64,000 nucleotides of DNA from Paenirhizobium daejeonense (GTDB lineage Bacteria > Pseudomonadota > Alphaproteobacteria > Rhizobiales > Rhizobiaceae), in NCBI RefSeq assembly GCF_014280875.1, contig NZ_JACLAL010000010.1, positions 69,501 through 133,500 of the forward strand, given 5' to 3'. Shown here piece after piece: positions 42,017 to 51,919 of this stretch (positions are counted from its first letter, which is position 1; each line of letters opens with the position of its first letter). Position numbers and translations under genes: made by a program. The notes under the pieces are model-generated. The model saw only the letters and a program-made list of their open reading frames with translations. It was not told the DNA's origin and did no database searches.

Positions 42017-43330
42017 TTACTTGGCGCGAGCGCGATAGACGGTGTCGAGCCAGACGGCGACAACAAGGACGACGCCGACGACGATGCGCTGGAAGGGTGT
42101 ATCGATGCCGAGAAGCACCATGCCGGACTGCAGCGACTGCATGACCAGCGCCCCGAGGATTGCCCCCGCAACAGTGCCGGTGCCGCCGGCAAGGGACGTA
42201 CCGCCGATGACGGCCGCGGCAATGGTATAGAGCTCGTCGAGCTCGCCCTGGGCGTTGGTCGCCGCGTTGAGGCGTGCGGTGGAGATCGCAGCCGCAATGG
42301 CGCAGAGAATACCCATGATCGCAAAGATGCGGACCGTAACCCAGCGGGTCTTGATACCGGCGAGTTCCGCCGCCTCGGGGTTGCCGCCGATGGCGAAGAC
42401 ATAGCGTCCGAACCGCAACCGGGTGGCGACGAAAGTCATGACAAGACCGACGCCAAGCGCGATCAGCACCGGAATGGCGATGCCATGGGAAATCAGCAGT
42501 CCGCCATCGGGCCACGCAATGCCGTTGGCATCGGCATAGCGACGAGCGATATTCGTCGGCCAGTAATAGCTGTTTGCCACCTGCACGGAACCGAGCACAA
42601 TGAAGCAGCCCAGCGCAGAAAGGAAATACTCCGCCCAGAGCGGCCGCTGCGGGAAGCCGAAACGCTTGCGCTGACGACGCGAATGAATGATCCCGGCGAC
42701 GATGCCGATGCAGGCGATGACGCCGACGATCCAGCTTGCGGTCCAGCCGATGGAGCCGTCCGTGCCACCACCCATCAAGCGGAAATTGGCGTCCATGGGC
42801 GCAACCGTCTGGCCGCTGGTAACGAACCACGTCGCGCCGCGCCAGACCAGCAAACCGCCAAGCGTAACGATGAAGGACGGCACATTGAGAAAGGCGATGA
42901 TGGCGCCATGGAACATGCCGATCAGCGCGCCGACGACAATGCCGCCTGTAAGCGCAAGGATCCATGTGGCGGGATGGTCGAAACCCAGAATGCCTGGAAG
43001 CAGCTTGGCCTGCAACACGCCCATGATCATCCCGGTAAAGCCGAGTATGGAACCGACGGAAAGGTCGATGTTGCGCGTCACGATGACCAGCACCATGCCG
43101 GTCGCCATTACGGCCACCGAGGAGGTCTGCACCGAAAGGTTCCACAGATTGCGGGGTGTCAGGAATAATCCCCCGGTCAGAATTTCGAAGCCTATCCATA
43201 TGATGAGAAGGGCTCCGACCATGCCGAGAAGGCGCGTGTCGATCTCGGTCGCACGGAAAAACGAAGCGATTGCCCCGCCGCTGGACGTTCCTGCATTCTT
43301 CGATGTTGTGGTCTGCATCGTGCCGGCCAT
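42017..43330 (-). CDS. xylH: Xylose ABC transporter permease XylH
   Basis: A membrane protein of about 437 aa with 10 or more helices of the BPD_transp_2 family. SVQTSSVAVMATGMVLVIVTRNIDLSVGS and GNPEAAELAGIKT are typical of XylH. The length, well above the ~330 aa of RbsC-like permeases, is a mark of XylH. The frame opens at TTG 43369; the ATG at 43330 with GGAGGGG about ten bases upstream is chosen. It is transcribed after xylF, with a strong hairpin between. Confidence 0.92.
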   Translation of the reverse strand: MAGTMQTTTSKNAGTSSGGAIASFFRATEIDTRLLGMVGALLIIWIGFEILTGGLFLTPRNLWNLSVQTSSVAVMATGMVLVIVTRNIDLSVGSILGFTGMIMGVLQAKLLPGILGFDHPATWILALTGGIVVGALIGMFHGAIIAFLNVPSFIVTLGGLLVWRGATWFVTSGQTVAPMDANFRLMGGGTDGSIGWTASWIVGVIACIGIVAGIIHSRRQRKRFGFPQRPLWAEYFLSALGCFIVLGSVQVANSYYWPTNIARRYADANGIAWPDGGLLISHGIAIPVLIALGVGLVMTFVATRLRFGRYVFAIGGNPEAAELAGIKTRWVTVRIFAIMGILCAIAAAISTARLNAATNAQGELDELYTIAAAVIGGTSLAGGTGTVAGAILGALVMQSLQSGMVLLGIDTPFQRIVVGVVLVVAVWLDTVYRARAK

Positions 43331-43396
43331 TGCGTTGCCGCCCCTCCACTCTTCATTCACTGATGACAAGGTCTCTCGTCCCTTCGCCTATCGCGA

Positions 43397-43428
43397 CAAA
43401 TGCCGCAGCGGTTTCGCTGCGGCATTTG
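43397..43428. repeat. Strong hairpin between xylF and xylH
   Basis: Perfect 13-bp arms CAAATGCCGCAGC and GCTGCGGCATTTG around GGTTTC, 18 bases beyond the xylF stop. No long T-run. Such hairpins after binding-protein genes usually stabilise or partly terminate the message so that more binding protein than permease is made. Confidence 0.75.
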
Positions 43429-43445
43429 AGGCAATGCATCCGCCC

Positions 43446-44489
43446 TTACTTGCAGGCGGCGACAGAACCCGCCTTAACGCCCTGGCAGGCTTCCGCCTTG
43501 CTGATCCAGCCGGCATCGATCACGACGTTGAGGTTGTCCTTGGTGATCGGCAACGGAGCGAGGAAGACCGACTTCATTGCAACGCCCTTCGGACCGCCAT
43601 TGAAGGTCTGCACGCCGGGGACATCGTCCATGGTCTTGCCACTAGCGAGAAGCAGGGCGATTTCGGCAGCGTTCTTGCCGAGTTCGCGGCTGTCCTTCCA
43701 CACCGAAACGGTCTGCGTGCCGAGCGCGACGCGGTTCAGGGCGGCCTTGTCAGCGTCCTGACCGGACACGGGCACGGAGCCGGCTAGCCCCTGGGCTTCC
43801 AGAGCCGCAATAGCGCCGCCTGCGGTGCCGTCGTTCGAAGCGACGACCGCATCAACCTTGTTGTCGTTGGCCGTCAGGAACTGCTCCATGTTCTTCTGGG
43901 CGATCTCGGGCTTCCAGCCGTCGGTATAGGCCTCGCCGACATTCTTGATCTTTCCTGCGTCCATTGCTTCCTTCAACACTTCCTGCTGGCCTGCAAAAAG
44001 GAAGTCAGCATTCGGATCGGAAGACGAGCCCTTGATGAAGACGTAATTGCCTTCCGGCTTGACCTTGAACACTTCGCGCGCCTGCAGACGGCCCACTTCC
44101 TTGTTGTCGAAGGTGATGTAGAAGGCTTCAGGGTTCTCGATCAGACGGTCATAGCCGACGACCGGGATACCTTCAGCCGTGGCCTTCTCGATAGCGGGAC
44201 CGATCGCATCAGAATCTTGCGCCAGTACGATCAGCGCATTGGCGCCCTGGGAAATAAGCGATTCGACATCGGTCAGCTGCTTTGCGGCCGAGGACTGCGC
44301 GTCGGCGGAAATGTACTTGGCTCCGGCAGCTTCAAGCGCCTTCTTGATGGCGGCCTCGTCGGTCTTCCAGCGCTCTTCCTGGAAGTTGGACCAGGAAACG
44401 CCAACAACGACGTCGGCAGCCTTGGCAGCAACAGAATGCATGGAAACGATGATGGCAGCCCCTGCCATCAGCTTAAAAATAGGCTTCAT
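43446..44489 (-). CDS. xylF: D-xylose ABC transporter substrate-binding protein XylF
   Basis: A 347-aa periplasmic binding protein with a signal peptide ([20 protein letters not shown], cleavage near AKA). Features of XylF are [38 protein letters not shown] and [21 protein letters not shown] precedes the ATG at 44489, although the frame extends to 44522. First gene of xylFHG; a 21-bp palindrome lies 84 bases upstream. Confidence 0.94.
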   Translation of the reverse strand: MKPIFKLMAGAAIIVSMHSVAAKAADVVVGVSWSNFQEERWKTDEAAIKKALEAAGAKYISADAQSSAAKQLTDVESLISQGANALIVLAQDSDAIGPAIEKATAEGIPVVGYDRLIENPEAFYITFDNKEVGRLQAREVFKVKPEGNYVFIKGSSSDPNADFLFAGQQEVLKEAMDAGKIKNVGEAYTDGWKPEIAQKNMEQFLTANDNKVDAVVASNDGTAGGAIAALEAQGLAGSVPVSGQDADKAALNRVALGTQTVSVWKDSRELGKNAAEIALLLASGKTMDDVPGVQTFNGGPKGVAMKSVFLAPLPITKDNLNVVIDAGWISKAEACQGVKAGSVAACK

Positions 44490-44572
44490 GATGTCCTCCC
44501 GATGTGAGGCTGCCGGATGCAATTTCTCTGCTCCCGCCGGCTGCCACGATTGCGCCGTCGAGCCTCCAATAT

Positions 44573-44593
44573 TTTTCTCGACAGTCGAGAAAA
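44573..44593. promoter_or_regulatory. Candidate ROK (XylR-type) operator before xylF
   Basis: TTTTCTCGAC (44573-44582) and GTCGAGAAAA (44584-44593) form a perfect inverted repeat around one A. An outer repeat CAATATT (44567-44573) and AATATTG (44606-44612) surrounds it. It lies between divergent xylF and the ROK regulator gene. The rest of the 305-bp gap shows nothing else recognised. Confidence 0.75.
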
Positions 44594-44794
44594 TAGATGT
44601 CAGAGAATATTGGCACTGTCAACACGGCAATTCCCGGTGAAATCCGGCAGTCATCTGCAATCCTGCGCAGGTGGAAAAATCGACCGAAAAGCGGCTCAGC
44701 GGCTTTTGCCGATTGACATGCGAACCCCTTCGGTTGTTGTGACGGTTACCCGCCACGTTACCGGAAGGTTGGCGACGGGCAGGAACGGGTATAG

Positions 44795-46030
44795 ATGTTT
44801 CCGACGAAATCCAGCAGCACGGAAATCATCCGCCGGCAGAACAGCGCCCTGGTGCTTTCTGCGTTAAGGCGCGGCGGCAGGCTGGCCCACACCGAACTTT
44901 CCGCCGCGACCGGCCTGTCATCAGCCACGGTTTCCGCCATCACGGCCGAACTCGAGCGCGCGGAAATCCTGGTAAAATCCGAGCAGCAGCCAGTAGGCGG
45001 AAGAGGCCGTCCGCGGGTGCTGTTCGAACCGCGGCGCGATTGCGGCTATCTCATCGTCGTCAGCATTTCCTCCGACACCTTCGAATACTCGCTTGTAGAT
45101 TACTCCGGCAGACTGATCGACCGCTTTGCGGAACCTCGAATACCATCCGGCGGAGCAGCCGCCTTTTCCGCGGCCCTTGAGGCAGGCTTGGAAAGGACCG
45201 TAAGCCGCGCCGCCCTGGACAGGGATGAGGTGCTGGCAATTTCCATCAGCAGCAAGGGGCTGGTCGATGCGGAACGGCCTATCCTCATATGGTCCCCAGT
45301 GCTCGGTAGCGAACAGATCGACTTTCAGTCGCTTCTGTCGCGAGACTGGAAAGCCCGGATCCTGCTTGCCAACGAGACACAACTTGTAGCGGGCGCGCTT
45401 GCTGGCCGCGTCGGGAGATCGGGGCAAACGGCCAGACGCTCGCTTGCGGCACTCTCCCTCGGCCACAGCATCGGTCTGGGCCTCGCCTCGCAATCTCCGG
45501 CTGGCGGCTACGTCCTCGCGTCTCCGAACTTCGGGCATATGCTGCATCTGGCGAACGGTGCGCTCTGTCGCTGTGGTGGCCGCGGCTGCATCGAGGCTTA
45601 TGCCGGCTTCTATGCTATTCTGCGGACCGCCTTCGAGGTACCGATCGACACGCTGCCGGCAAAATTCGTGCCCCTGTCGGAGGTGGACAAGATCGCGGCA
45701 CTTGCCAACCGCGGCGACCGAGGCAGCGTCCATGCCTTCCGGCAGGCGGGCCTTGCACTCGGCAACGGGCTTTCCCGGCTTCTCAGCCTCTATGAACATA
45801 TGCCGATCACCATCACCGGCCCCGGCACGCGCTACTATGACCTGTTGCAGCAGGGCATCGAGGAAGGCCTGTCGCAATCCCATGCCGTGAGGCTCGCCGG
45901 CATGCCGGAAATTACCGTCCTGCCCGATGAAGGCAGCCTCGTATTCGAGGGGCATCTCGATCAGGCGCTGGCATTGGTGGATCAGGACATCGTGCAGTTG
46001 CGCGCCCATTCAAACAATAACGTCGCGTGA
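44795..46030 (+). CDS. ROK family transcriptional regulator of the xylose operon
   Basis: A 411-aa repressor with an N-terminal winged helix (HTELSAATGLSSATVSAITAELERAEIL, about residues 31-58) and a ROK sugar-kinase-like domain. The zinc motif LCRCGGRGCIEAY is present. It is divergent from xylFHG, so it is a functional XylR in the ROK sense (not the AraC-type XylR of E. coli). The ATG lacks a strong ribosome binding site. A xylose-released repressor is the expected mode. Confidence 0.88.
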   Translation: MFPTKSSSTEIIRRQNSALVLSALRRGGRLAHTELSAATGLSSATVSAITAELERAEILVKSEQQPVGGRGRPRVLFEPRRDCGYLIVVSISSDTFEYSLVDYSGRLIDRFAEPRIPSGGAAAFSAALEAGLERTVSRAALDRDEVLAISISSKGLVDAERPILIWSPVLGSEQIDFQSLLSRDWKARILLANETQLVAGALAGRVGRSGQTARRSLAALSLGHSIGLGLASQSPAGGYVLASPNFGHMLHLANGALCRCGGRGCIEAYAGFYAILRTAFEVPIDTLPAKFVPLSEVDKIAALANRGDRGSVHAFRQAGLALGNGLSRLLSLYEHMPITITGPGTRYYDLLQQGIEEGLSQSHAVRLAGMPEITVLPDEGSLVFEGHLDQALALVDQDIVQLRAHSNNNVA

Positions 46031-46235
46031 CGCACCGTACATCCACAAAAGCAAATTTAACAAAATTTTTTTACCCCTCGATAGGCCTTGAACCTGCTTG
46101 GAAATTGGCGTTGCGGGACCGCCATTGGCATTCCGAAACGGGCCTCGTCCGTCACCTCGGCAAGAGGTGGTTAACGTTTATTTTCTATTGAAAAGGCATG
46201 TTCATTGTCCGCGTATAACGAGTGTACAGGTTGCC

Positions 46236-48950
46236 ATGAATTTCCCCCGCTCCAATTTCTTGAATTCTGACAACAGCATAGGGGAAGAAAAAGCCCACGA
46301 GCCCGCTCCGGCGGTGCTTCGCCCGCTTGAAGCTGCTCCCCAGGCAAGAACCCCGACATCAGTGCCAAGAGTAAACGGCCATCATACCGACGCACTTGCG
46401 GCCAGCGAAATCGAGGGCCGCTCCGAAATGCCGGTCTGGCAGAACGCCTTTGCCATGGCGCCGAACGTGCGGTTCACCCGCACACCCGAAAACGCGCTCA
46501 GCCGTAAGGTCGCGCCGGAGATTGCCGCACCTGTTGCGGTTGTCCCGGAACCTGCGCCAGCGCCTGCTGCTCAGGCTACACCCGCACCTGCTCAGGCAGT
46601 CCCCGAGCAGTCTGCCGCTCCCCGCCAGGAACGCCGCGCCGGGCTTTCCGTCATGCTACCCCAGCCGCCGGACTCCACAGGTGCCCGTGCGCTTACTTAC
46701 AAGCTGCGGCGCGAACTCGCCCGCCAGCGGGAAGAAGCCGCCTCCGCAGGTCTGCAGCAGGTCGCCGCTCCCTCGGCTCAAGAGCCAATTGCCGCGCCAG
46801 CACCCGAAATACACCAGCCCACTGCCGCAACCGTCACTACCGAACAGCACCAGCCGAACGTCTCGGCGCAGCCGCAGGAACAGGGCAAACCCGTCGTATC
46901 GGTGATTGTAACCGCTCCCGCCCTGCCTGCTTATACCACCTATCTTTCGGACCATGTATTCTGGGAGGCGATGAACCTCGACAGCGACACTGGCGACGTC
47001 GGGCAGATTCTCGCAGACACCGCCACACCCGGCCCGATCCCGGTCGGGACCACCAGTCGGGTGTCTGTCACGTCAGCCCGCCCATCTCCAGTCGTGAAGG
47101 CGACCGTCGTCAGGGCGCCGTTACCCGCCCCCCAAACCGCTCAGGCGTTACCAAAGACAGCGTTGCCGACATTTCAGGCACCGGATTGGTCGGTCATTGC
47201 GCTCTATCGCGAAGTCGGACTGCGGGAGGCCGATCCGAACACCGCCTCTTGCGAAATCGTTGACGAAACCGCAGAAGTCTCCGCTGAGCATGAACCTATG
47301 ACCGAGGCTTCGGCCGAGAACCTGCTCTTGGAAGCCGCTCCCCTGCCAAGGCCGAGTCAGCCGGTTTTTCGCAAGGTATCCGCGCTTGCCGAAGGTGAAT
47401 ACGAGTTCCCGCCGATCGATCTGCTGCAGGAACCACAGTTCCAGGAAACGACGACCATGTCGCCCGAAGCGCTGGAACAGAGCGCCGGCCTTCTGGAAAG
47501 CGTGCTGGAAGATTTTGGCATCAAGGGCGAAATCATCGACGTTCGCCCCGGCCCCGTCGTCACGCTCTACGAATTCGAACCGGCCCCGGGCGTGAAGTCT
47601 TCTCGCGTCATCGGCCTGTCGGACGATATAGCCCGCTCGATGTCGGCCCTGTCGGCCCGCGTTGCAGTCGTCCCCGGTCGCAACGTCATCGGTATCGAAT
47701 TGCCGAACCCGGTGCGCGAGACCGTCTATCTGCGCGAATTGATCGAGTCCCACGATTACACCGAGACCCGTTTCAAGCTCGCCATGGCGCTTGGCAAGAC
47801 CATCGGCGGCGAACCGGTGATCGCCGAACTCGCCAAGATGCCTCACCTGCTTGTCGCCGGCACCACCGGCTCCGGCAAGTCGGTCGCCATCAACACCATG
47901 ATCCTGTCCCTGCTTTATCGCCTGCGACCGGAAGAATGCCGCCTGATCATGGTCGACCCCAAGATGCTTGAACTTTCCGTTTATGACGGTATCCCGCACC
48001 TGCTGACCCCCGTCGTGACCGATCCCAAGAAGGCCGTCATGGCGCTGAAATGGGCCGTCCGCGAGATGGAAGACCGCTATCGCAAGATGTCGCGGCTCGG
48101 CGTGCGCAACATCGACGGCTATAACGCCCGTGCCGCCTCGGCCCGTGCCAAGGGCGAGACGATCCTCTGCAGCGTCCAGACCGGTTTCGACCGTTCGACG
48201 GGTGAGCCGATCTTCGAGCAGGAGGAAATGGATCTCGCCGCGATGCCATACATCGTCGTCATCGTCGACGAGATGGCCGACCTGATGATGGTTGCCGGCA
48301 AGGAGATCGAAGGCGCAATCCAGCGTCTCGCGCAGATGGCGCGTGCCGCCGGCATCCATCTCATCATGGCAACCCAACGCCCCTCTGTCGATGTCATCAC
48401 CGGCACGATCAAGGCCAACTTCCCGACCCGTATCTCCTTCCAGGTGACGTCGAAGATCGACAGCCGCACCATTCTTGGCGAACAGGGCGCCGAACACCTG
48501 CTCGGCCAGGGCGACATGCTGCACATGATGGGTGGCGGACGCATTGCCCGCGTTCACGGTCCCTTCGTCTCGGACGAGGAAGTCGAAAAGGTCGTCGCTC
48601 ATCTGAAGACGCAGGGCCGTCCCGAATATCTCGGCACTGTCACGGAAGATGCGGACGACGCGGAAGAAGCGCCCGACGATGGCGGCGCGGTCTTCGACAA
48701 GTCCGCAATGGGCGAAGAGGACGCAAGCGACCTCTACGATAAGGCGGTCAAGGTGGTCCTTCGCGACAAGAAGTGCTCGACTTCCTATATCCAGCGGCGG
48801 CTCTCGATCGGCTACAACAAGGCGGCATCGCTGGTGGAGCGTATGGAGCAGGAAGGGCTCGTGGGCCCAGCCAACCATGTCGGAAAACGCTCGATCATCA
48901 TCGGCGGCCGTGACACCGCCGAAGTGCCGGGCGCCGACGCGGAATTCTGA
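46236..48950 (+). CDS. FtsK/SpoIIIE-type DNA translocase without N-terminal membrane domain
   Basis: A protein of about 904 aa. The last ~500 residues are a standard FtsK motor: GTTGSGKS Walker [11 protein letters not shown] Walker B, and a C-terminal gamma winged helix ([15 protein letters not shown]..., [21 protein letters not shown]) that reads polar DNA signals. FtsK normally begins with four transmembrane helices. Here the first ~400 residues are a soluble Pro/Ala/Gln-rich region, comparable in plan to SftA of Bacillus. The start ATG at 46236 is chosen; an upstream extension to 46098 adds no membrane segment. It may be a second FtsK beside a membrane-bound copy elsewhere. A terminator follows. 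Confidence 0.88.
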   Translation: MNFPRSNFLNSDNSIGEEKAHEPAPAVLRPLEAAPQARTPTSVPRVNGHHTDALAASEIEGRSEMPVWQNAFAMAPNVRFTRTPENALSRKVAPEIAAPVAVVPEPAPAPAAQATPAPAQAVPEQSAAPRQERRAGLSVMLPQPPDSTGARALTYKLRRELARQREEAASAGLQQVAAPSAQEPIAAPAPEIHQPTAATVTTEQHQPNVSAQPQEQGKPVVSVIVTAPALPAYTTYLSDHVFWEAMNLDSDTGDVGQILADTATPGPIPVGTTSRVSVTSARPSPVVKATVVRAPLPAPQTAQALPKTALPTFQAPDWSVIALYREVGLREADPNTASCEIVDETAEVSAEHEPMTEASAENLLLEAAPLPRPSQPVFRKVSALAEGEYEFPPIDLLQEPQFQETTTMSPEALEQSAGLLESVLEDFGIKGEIIDVRPGPVVTLYEFEPAPGVKSSRVIGLSDDIARSMSALSARVAVVPGRNVIGIELPNPVRETVYLRELIESHDYTETRFKLAMALGKTIGGEPVIAELAKMPHLLVAGTTGSGKSVAINTMILSLLYRLRPEECRLIMVDPKMLELSVYDGIPHLLTPVVTDPKKAVMALKWAVREMEDRYRKMSRLGVRNIDGYNARAASARAKGETILCSVQTGFDRSTGEPIFEQEEMDLAAMPYIVVIVDEMADLMMVAGKEIEGAIQRLAQMARAAGIHLIMATQRPSVDVITGTIKANFPTRISFQVTSKIDSRTILGEQGAEHLLGQGDMLHMMGGGRIARVHGPFVSDEEVEKVVAHLKTQGRPEYLGTVTEDADDAEEAPDDGGAVFDKSAMGEEDASDLYDKAVKVVLRDKKCSTSYIQRRLSIGYNKAASLVERMEQEGLVGPANHVGKRSIIIGGRDTAEVPGADAEF

Positions 48951-49031
48951 GCGGCCGGCCAAAAGAGAAATCAAAGGTGGGCTGTCTGCCTCCGATTTTC
49001 CTTCTCTCATATAGTGTTATTTCGAAAGCAG

Positions 49032-49059
49032 AGCCGGCGGAAACGCCGGCTTGTCTTTT
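49032..49059 (+). terminator. Rho-independent terminator after the ftsK-like gene
   Basis: Perfect arms AGCCGGCG and CGCCGGCT with a GAAA loop, followed by TGTCTTTT. Confidence 0.85.
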
Positions 49060-49110
49060 CCCGATACAGTCTCTAGAAAAGTGTGCACTGCAACGGGAGC
49101 CTTATTACTG

Positions 49111-50097
49111 ATGACGGAAACGCCTGTTCTGGTAGTCGGCGGCGCTGGCTACATCGGCTCGCATACCTGCCTGCAACTCTCGCAAAAAGGTTTCCTGCCG
49201 ATCGTTTACGACAACCTGTCGAACGGCCATTCGGAATTCGTCAAATGGGGCCCTCTCGAAAAGGGCGACATCCGTGACCGGACCCGCCTGAACGAGGTCC
49301 TGAGCAAATACAAGCCTGCTGCCATCATGCACTTCGCCGCGCTGATCGAAGTCGGCGAAAGCGTCAAGGACCCGCCGTCCTTTTACGAAAACAACGTGAT
49401 CGGCTCCCTCACCCTTCTGTCCGCAGCTCAGGCAGCCGGTATCAAGGCCTTCGTCTTCTCGTCTACCTGCGCGACCTACGGTCTGCCGGAGAAGGTGCCG
49501 ATGGACGAGACCCACCGCCAGCAGCCGATCAATCCTTACGGTCGCACCAAGTGGATCATCGAACAGGCTCTGTCGGACTATGACGCCTATGTCGGCCTGC
49601 GCTCCGCCGTCCTGCGCTATTTCAATGCGGCAGGCGCCGATCCCGAGGGCCGCATCGGCGAATGGCACACCCCGGAAACCCATGCCATTCCGCTCGCGAT
49701 CGAGGCCGCACTCGGACGCCGGGCCGGCTTTAAGGTATTCGGCAGCGACTATGAGACGCGCGACGGCACCTGCGTGCGCGACTATATCCACGTGCTCGAT
49801 CTCGCCGACGCCCATGTCCGCGCCCTGCAATACCTTCTGGATGGCGGATCCTCCGTGGCGCTTAATCTCGGCACCGGCACCGGCACGACGGTGAAGGAAC
49901 TGCTCCAGACGATCGAGACCGTTTCAGGCCGCGATTTCCCGGTGGACTATGTCGACCGCCGCGAAGGAGATTCGCCCGCTCTCGTCGCCAATAACGACAA
50001 GGCCCGGCAGGTTCTCGGCTGGGAGCCGCAATCCTCGCTCGAGGATATCATTCGCACCGCCTGGCGTTGGCACTCCTCGTCGAACCTACTCGGATAA
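49111..50097 (+). CDS. galE: UDP-glucose 4-epimerase
   Basis: A 328-aa short-chain dehydrogenase-type epimerase that interconverts UDP-glucose and UDP-galactose. The NAD-binding GGAGYIGSH lies at the N-terminus; the catalytic YGRTK pattern (NPYGRTKWIIE) and the SSTCATYG stretch are present. In rhizobia the equivalent is ExoB, which supplies UDP-galactose for exopolysaccharide and lipopolysaccharide. The frame opens at 49051 but the ATG at 49111 begins the Rossmann fold and has GGAG nine bases upstream. It heads the surface polysaccharide region. Confidence 0.93.
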   Translation: MTETPVLVVGGAGYIGSHTCLQLSQKGFLPIVYDNLSNGHSEFVKWGPLEKGDIRDRTRLNEVLSKYKPAAIMHFAALIEVGESVKDPPSFYENNVIGSLTLLSAAQAAGIKAFVFSSTCATYGLPEKVPMDETHRQQPINPYGRTKWIIEQALSDYDAYVGLRSAVLRYFNAAGADPEGRIGEWHTPETHAIPLAIEAALGRRAGFKVFGSDYETRDGTCVRDYIHVLDLADAHVRALQYLLDGGSSVALNLGTGTGTTVKELLQTIETVSGRDFPVDYVDRREGDSPALVANNDKARQVLGWEPQSSLEDIIRTAWRWHSSSNLLG

Positions 50098-50540
50098 GTC
50101 ATTCACCATATGCCAAGCCATTGCGCGGCAAGAGGTTTTCCCTGCCGCCGGGAAGGGTGACCGACTGGCCCGTAAAGGTTAATTGTGCGGTGCGGCAAAT
50201 CGGGGTTGATGATCTGCGATGGCTCGGACTATAGTATTACCCATGGGAATACGCATTGGGACCGATGGCACCTGAAGCCGACGCGGCTCCGCACAAATAA
50301 CGCCTGCCGTGTCGCAAGAGAAGCCGTACGAACCCGCTAAATAACCATAGCCGAAAATCAATCTGGGGCTGAAAGACTTGAACGGAAACACGTTGCAGCC
50401 AGCAACAATGCCCAAAACAAGACGCTTGCGCCAGCTTGACATGGAAGTCGCGGGACGTGTTCCTTCGCCCGCCATTTCCAGCGGCGAGCCGTTCGGCAAC
50501 CCCGCGAAAACAGAGTAACCGAGTTGCAGGAAGTTTGCCC
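50098..50540. other. 443-bp intergenic region with a palindromic element
   Basis: No credible gene. A near-palindrome, GTATT-ACCCATGG-GAATAC (50234-50252), sits in a relatively A+T-rich patch 289 bases before the glycosyltransferase gene and may be a regulator site. The stretch from about 50260 to 50540 would be a long leader if transcription starts near that site. No known riboswitch or RNA was recognised. Confidence 0.4.
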
Positions 50541-51392
50541 ATGACCAAAAACGGTACCGTGCTGCCCATCACCCTGTTTTCGACCACGGACATGCAGTCG
50601 GGCCGCGATGACGACATCGTCAGGATGCTTGGCTCGGTCGAGGCCTTCAAGCAACGTAATCCGGACGTGGACGTCGTCCTGTTCCTCCTTCTGCAACGTT
50701 GTGACGCTGCCACCGCGGAACGCTTCATCGCAAATGGCCCGGCCTGGGCACAGGTATCCGCCATACCGGATCGGCGGTCTCTGTCGGCTGCGCGCAACAT
50801 GCTACTGACGGGAGAGAACGCAAGACGCCGCCTCGCGCTCAACGGCATCGTCGCCTTCCCCGATGATGACTGCTGGTATCCCGAGGATACGCTCGACACC
50901 ATCCACGACGCCTTCTCCACAGACCCGTCACTCGATTTCTGGTTCTGCCGTTACGGCATGGAACCTCGTTCGGCTGCATCTTTCCCGGCAACCCAGCCGC
51001 GCCTCCAGACCGTCATCTCCTTCGCCTCGTCGAATACCATCGTTCTGCGCAGTGCACTCGCGGCAAGGATCGGCGGCTTCGATGAGCAGCTTGGCGTCGG
51101 CGCAACCCTTTCGGGCGGCGAGGATACCGATTACGCGATGCGTGCGTTCCAGGGTGCCCGCAAGTCTGCCTATATCGACGCGCGTTGCATCGGTCACCGT
51201 GACCCTAACAAGGCACTGAAAGCGAAATATTATCCGGGCTCCCTGCGGGCGATCGCCAAGAACGTGCGCACACGCCCCTCGGAGATACATGCGCTGGGGC
51301 GCAAGGTCCTTGTCGGAAGCCTGCTTGCCGCCCGCAGCCAGATGTCCTGGAGGGACTATTTCTCAGCTCTGACGCGCGCGTTCGCGCGATGA
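50541..51392 (+). CDS. Family 2-like (GT-A) glycosyltransferase
   Basis: A 283-aa cytosolic glycosyltransferase. The acidic metal/nucleotide-sugar motif is GIVAFPDDDCWYPEDTLD (DDD near residue 114). RRSLSAARNMLL resembles the GT2 pattern of an N-terminal donor-site helix, and GGEDTDYAMRAF is the likely acceptor/catalytic part. The frame opens at 50436; the ATG at 50541 has AGGAAG upstream. It probably adds one sugar to a surface polysaccharide repeat unit. It is followed after 37 bases by an acetyltransferase gene. Confidence 0.83.
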   Translation: MTKNGTVLPITLFSTTDMQSGRDDDIVRMLGSVEAFKQRNPDVDVVLFLLLQRCDAATAERFIANGPAWAQVSAIPDRRSLSAARNMLLTGENARRRLALNGIVAFPDDDCWYPEDTLDTIHDAFSTDPSLDFWFCRYGMEPRSAASFPATQPRLQTVISFASSNTIVLRSALAARIGGFDEQLGVGATLSGGEDTDYAMRAFQGARKSAYIDARCIGHRDPNKALKAKYYPGSLRAIAKNVRTRPSEIHALGRKVLVGSLLAARSQMSWRDYFSALTRAFAR

Positions 51393-51429
51393 TCCCGCCA
51401 GGCCAGTTCATTAAGCGAAAAGGTCCTCC

Positions 51430-51870
51430 ATGCTTCGTTCGTTGAACCAATTCATCAAGCTCCAGCGTCTCGTTGTTGGCTGCAAGCGCCTTTACCTGAC
51501 AAAGGTCTGGGGCATGGACATCCATCCAACCGTGGTCATGTCGCTGAGTGCCCGGCTGGACAAGACCCATCCCAGGGGCATCCATATCGGCGAAGGCACC
51601 TATATCGCCTTCGATGCCGCCATCCTCGCCCATGACATGACCCGCGCCATCAAGACGGACACGCGGATCGGCAAGAACTGCTTCATCGGCGCCCGCAGCA
51701 TCATTCTCCCCGGCGTGACGATCGGCGACAGCTGCGTCATCGGCTCCGGAGCCGTGGTCACCAAGGACATTCCTCCAAACAGCGCCGCCGCCGGCAACCC
51801 GGCACAGGTCATTCGCAGCGGCATCGAAACCCTGAAATTCGGACGCCTGAAGGACCGGATAAAGGAATAA
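51430..51870 (+). CDS. Left-handed beta-helix (hexapeptide) acyltransferase
   Basis: A 146-aa protein with hexapeptide repeats (IGEGTYIAFDA, IGKNCFIGARSIILPGVTIGDSCVIGSGAVVTKDIPPNSAAAGNPA), the fold of WcaF/NodL-like O-acetyltransferases that use acetyl-CoA. Short for the family but with complete repeats. It probably O-acetylates a sugar of the polysaccharide made by this locus. Confidence 0.87.
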   Translation: MLRSLNQFIKLQRLVVGCKRLYLTKVWGMDIHPTVVMSLSARLDKTHPRGIHIGEGTYIAFDAAILAHDMTRAIKTDTRIGKNCFIGARSIILPGVTIGDSCVIGSGAVVTKDIPPNSAAAGNPAQVIRSGIETLKFGRLKDRIKE

Positions 51871-51919
51871 CGCCTCGGCCTTCTTGTGACACGCCCTCAA
51901 CTCCTCCGCGGTGCGATAA

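Noticed and set aside
41874-43349. 491-aa minus-strand frame overlapping xylH and xylG
   Set aside because: Same strand but wrong frame; His/Arg-rich composition is typical of a shadow frame, whereas the xylH frame has clear permease motifs.
47148-49010. 620-aa minus-strand frame opposite the ftsK-like gene
   Set aside because: Antisense to a gene with Walker motifs and gamma domain; composition typical of shadow frames.
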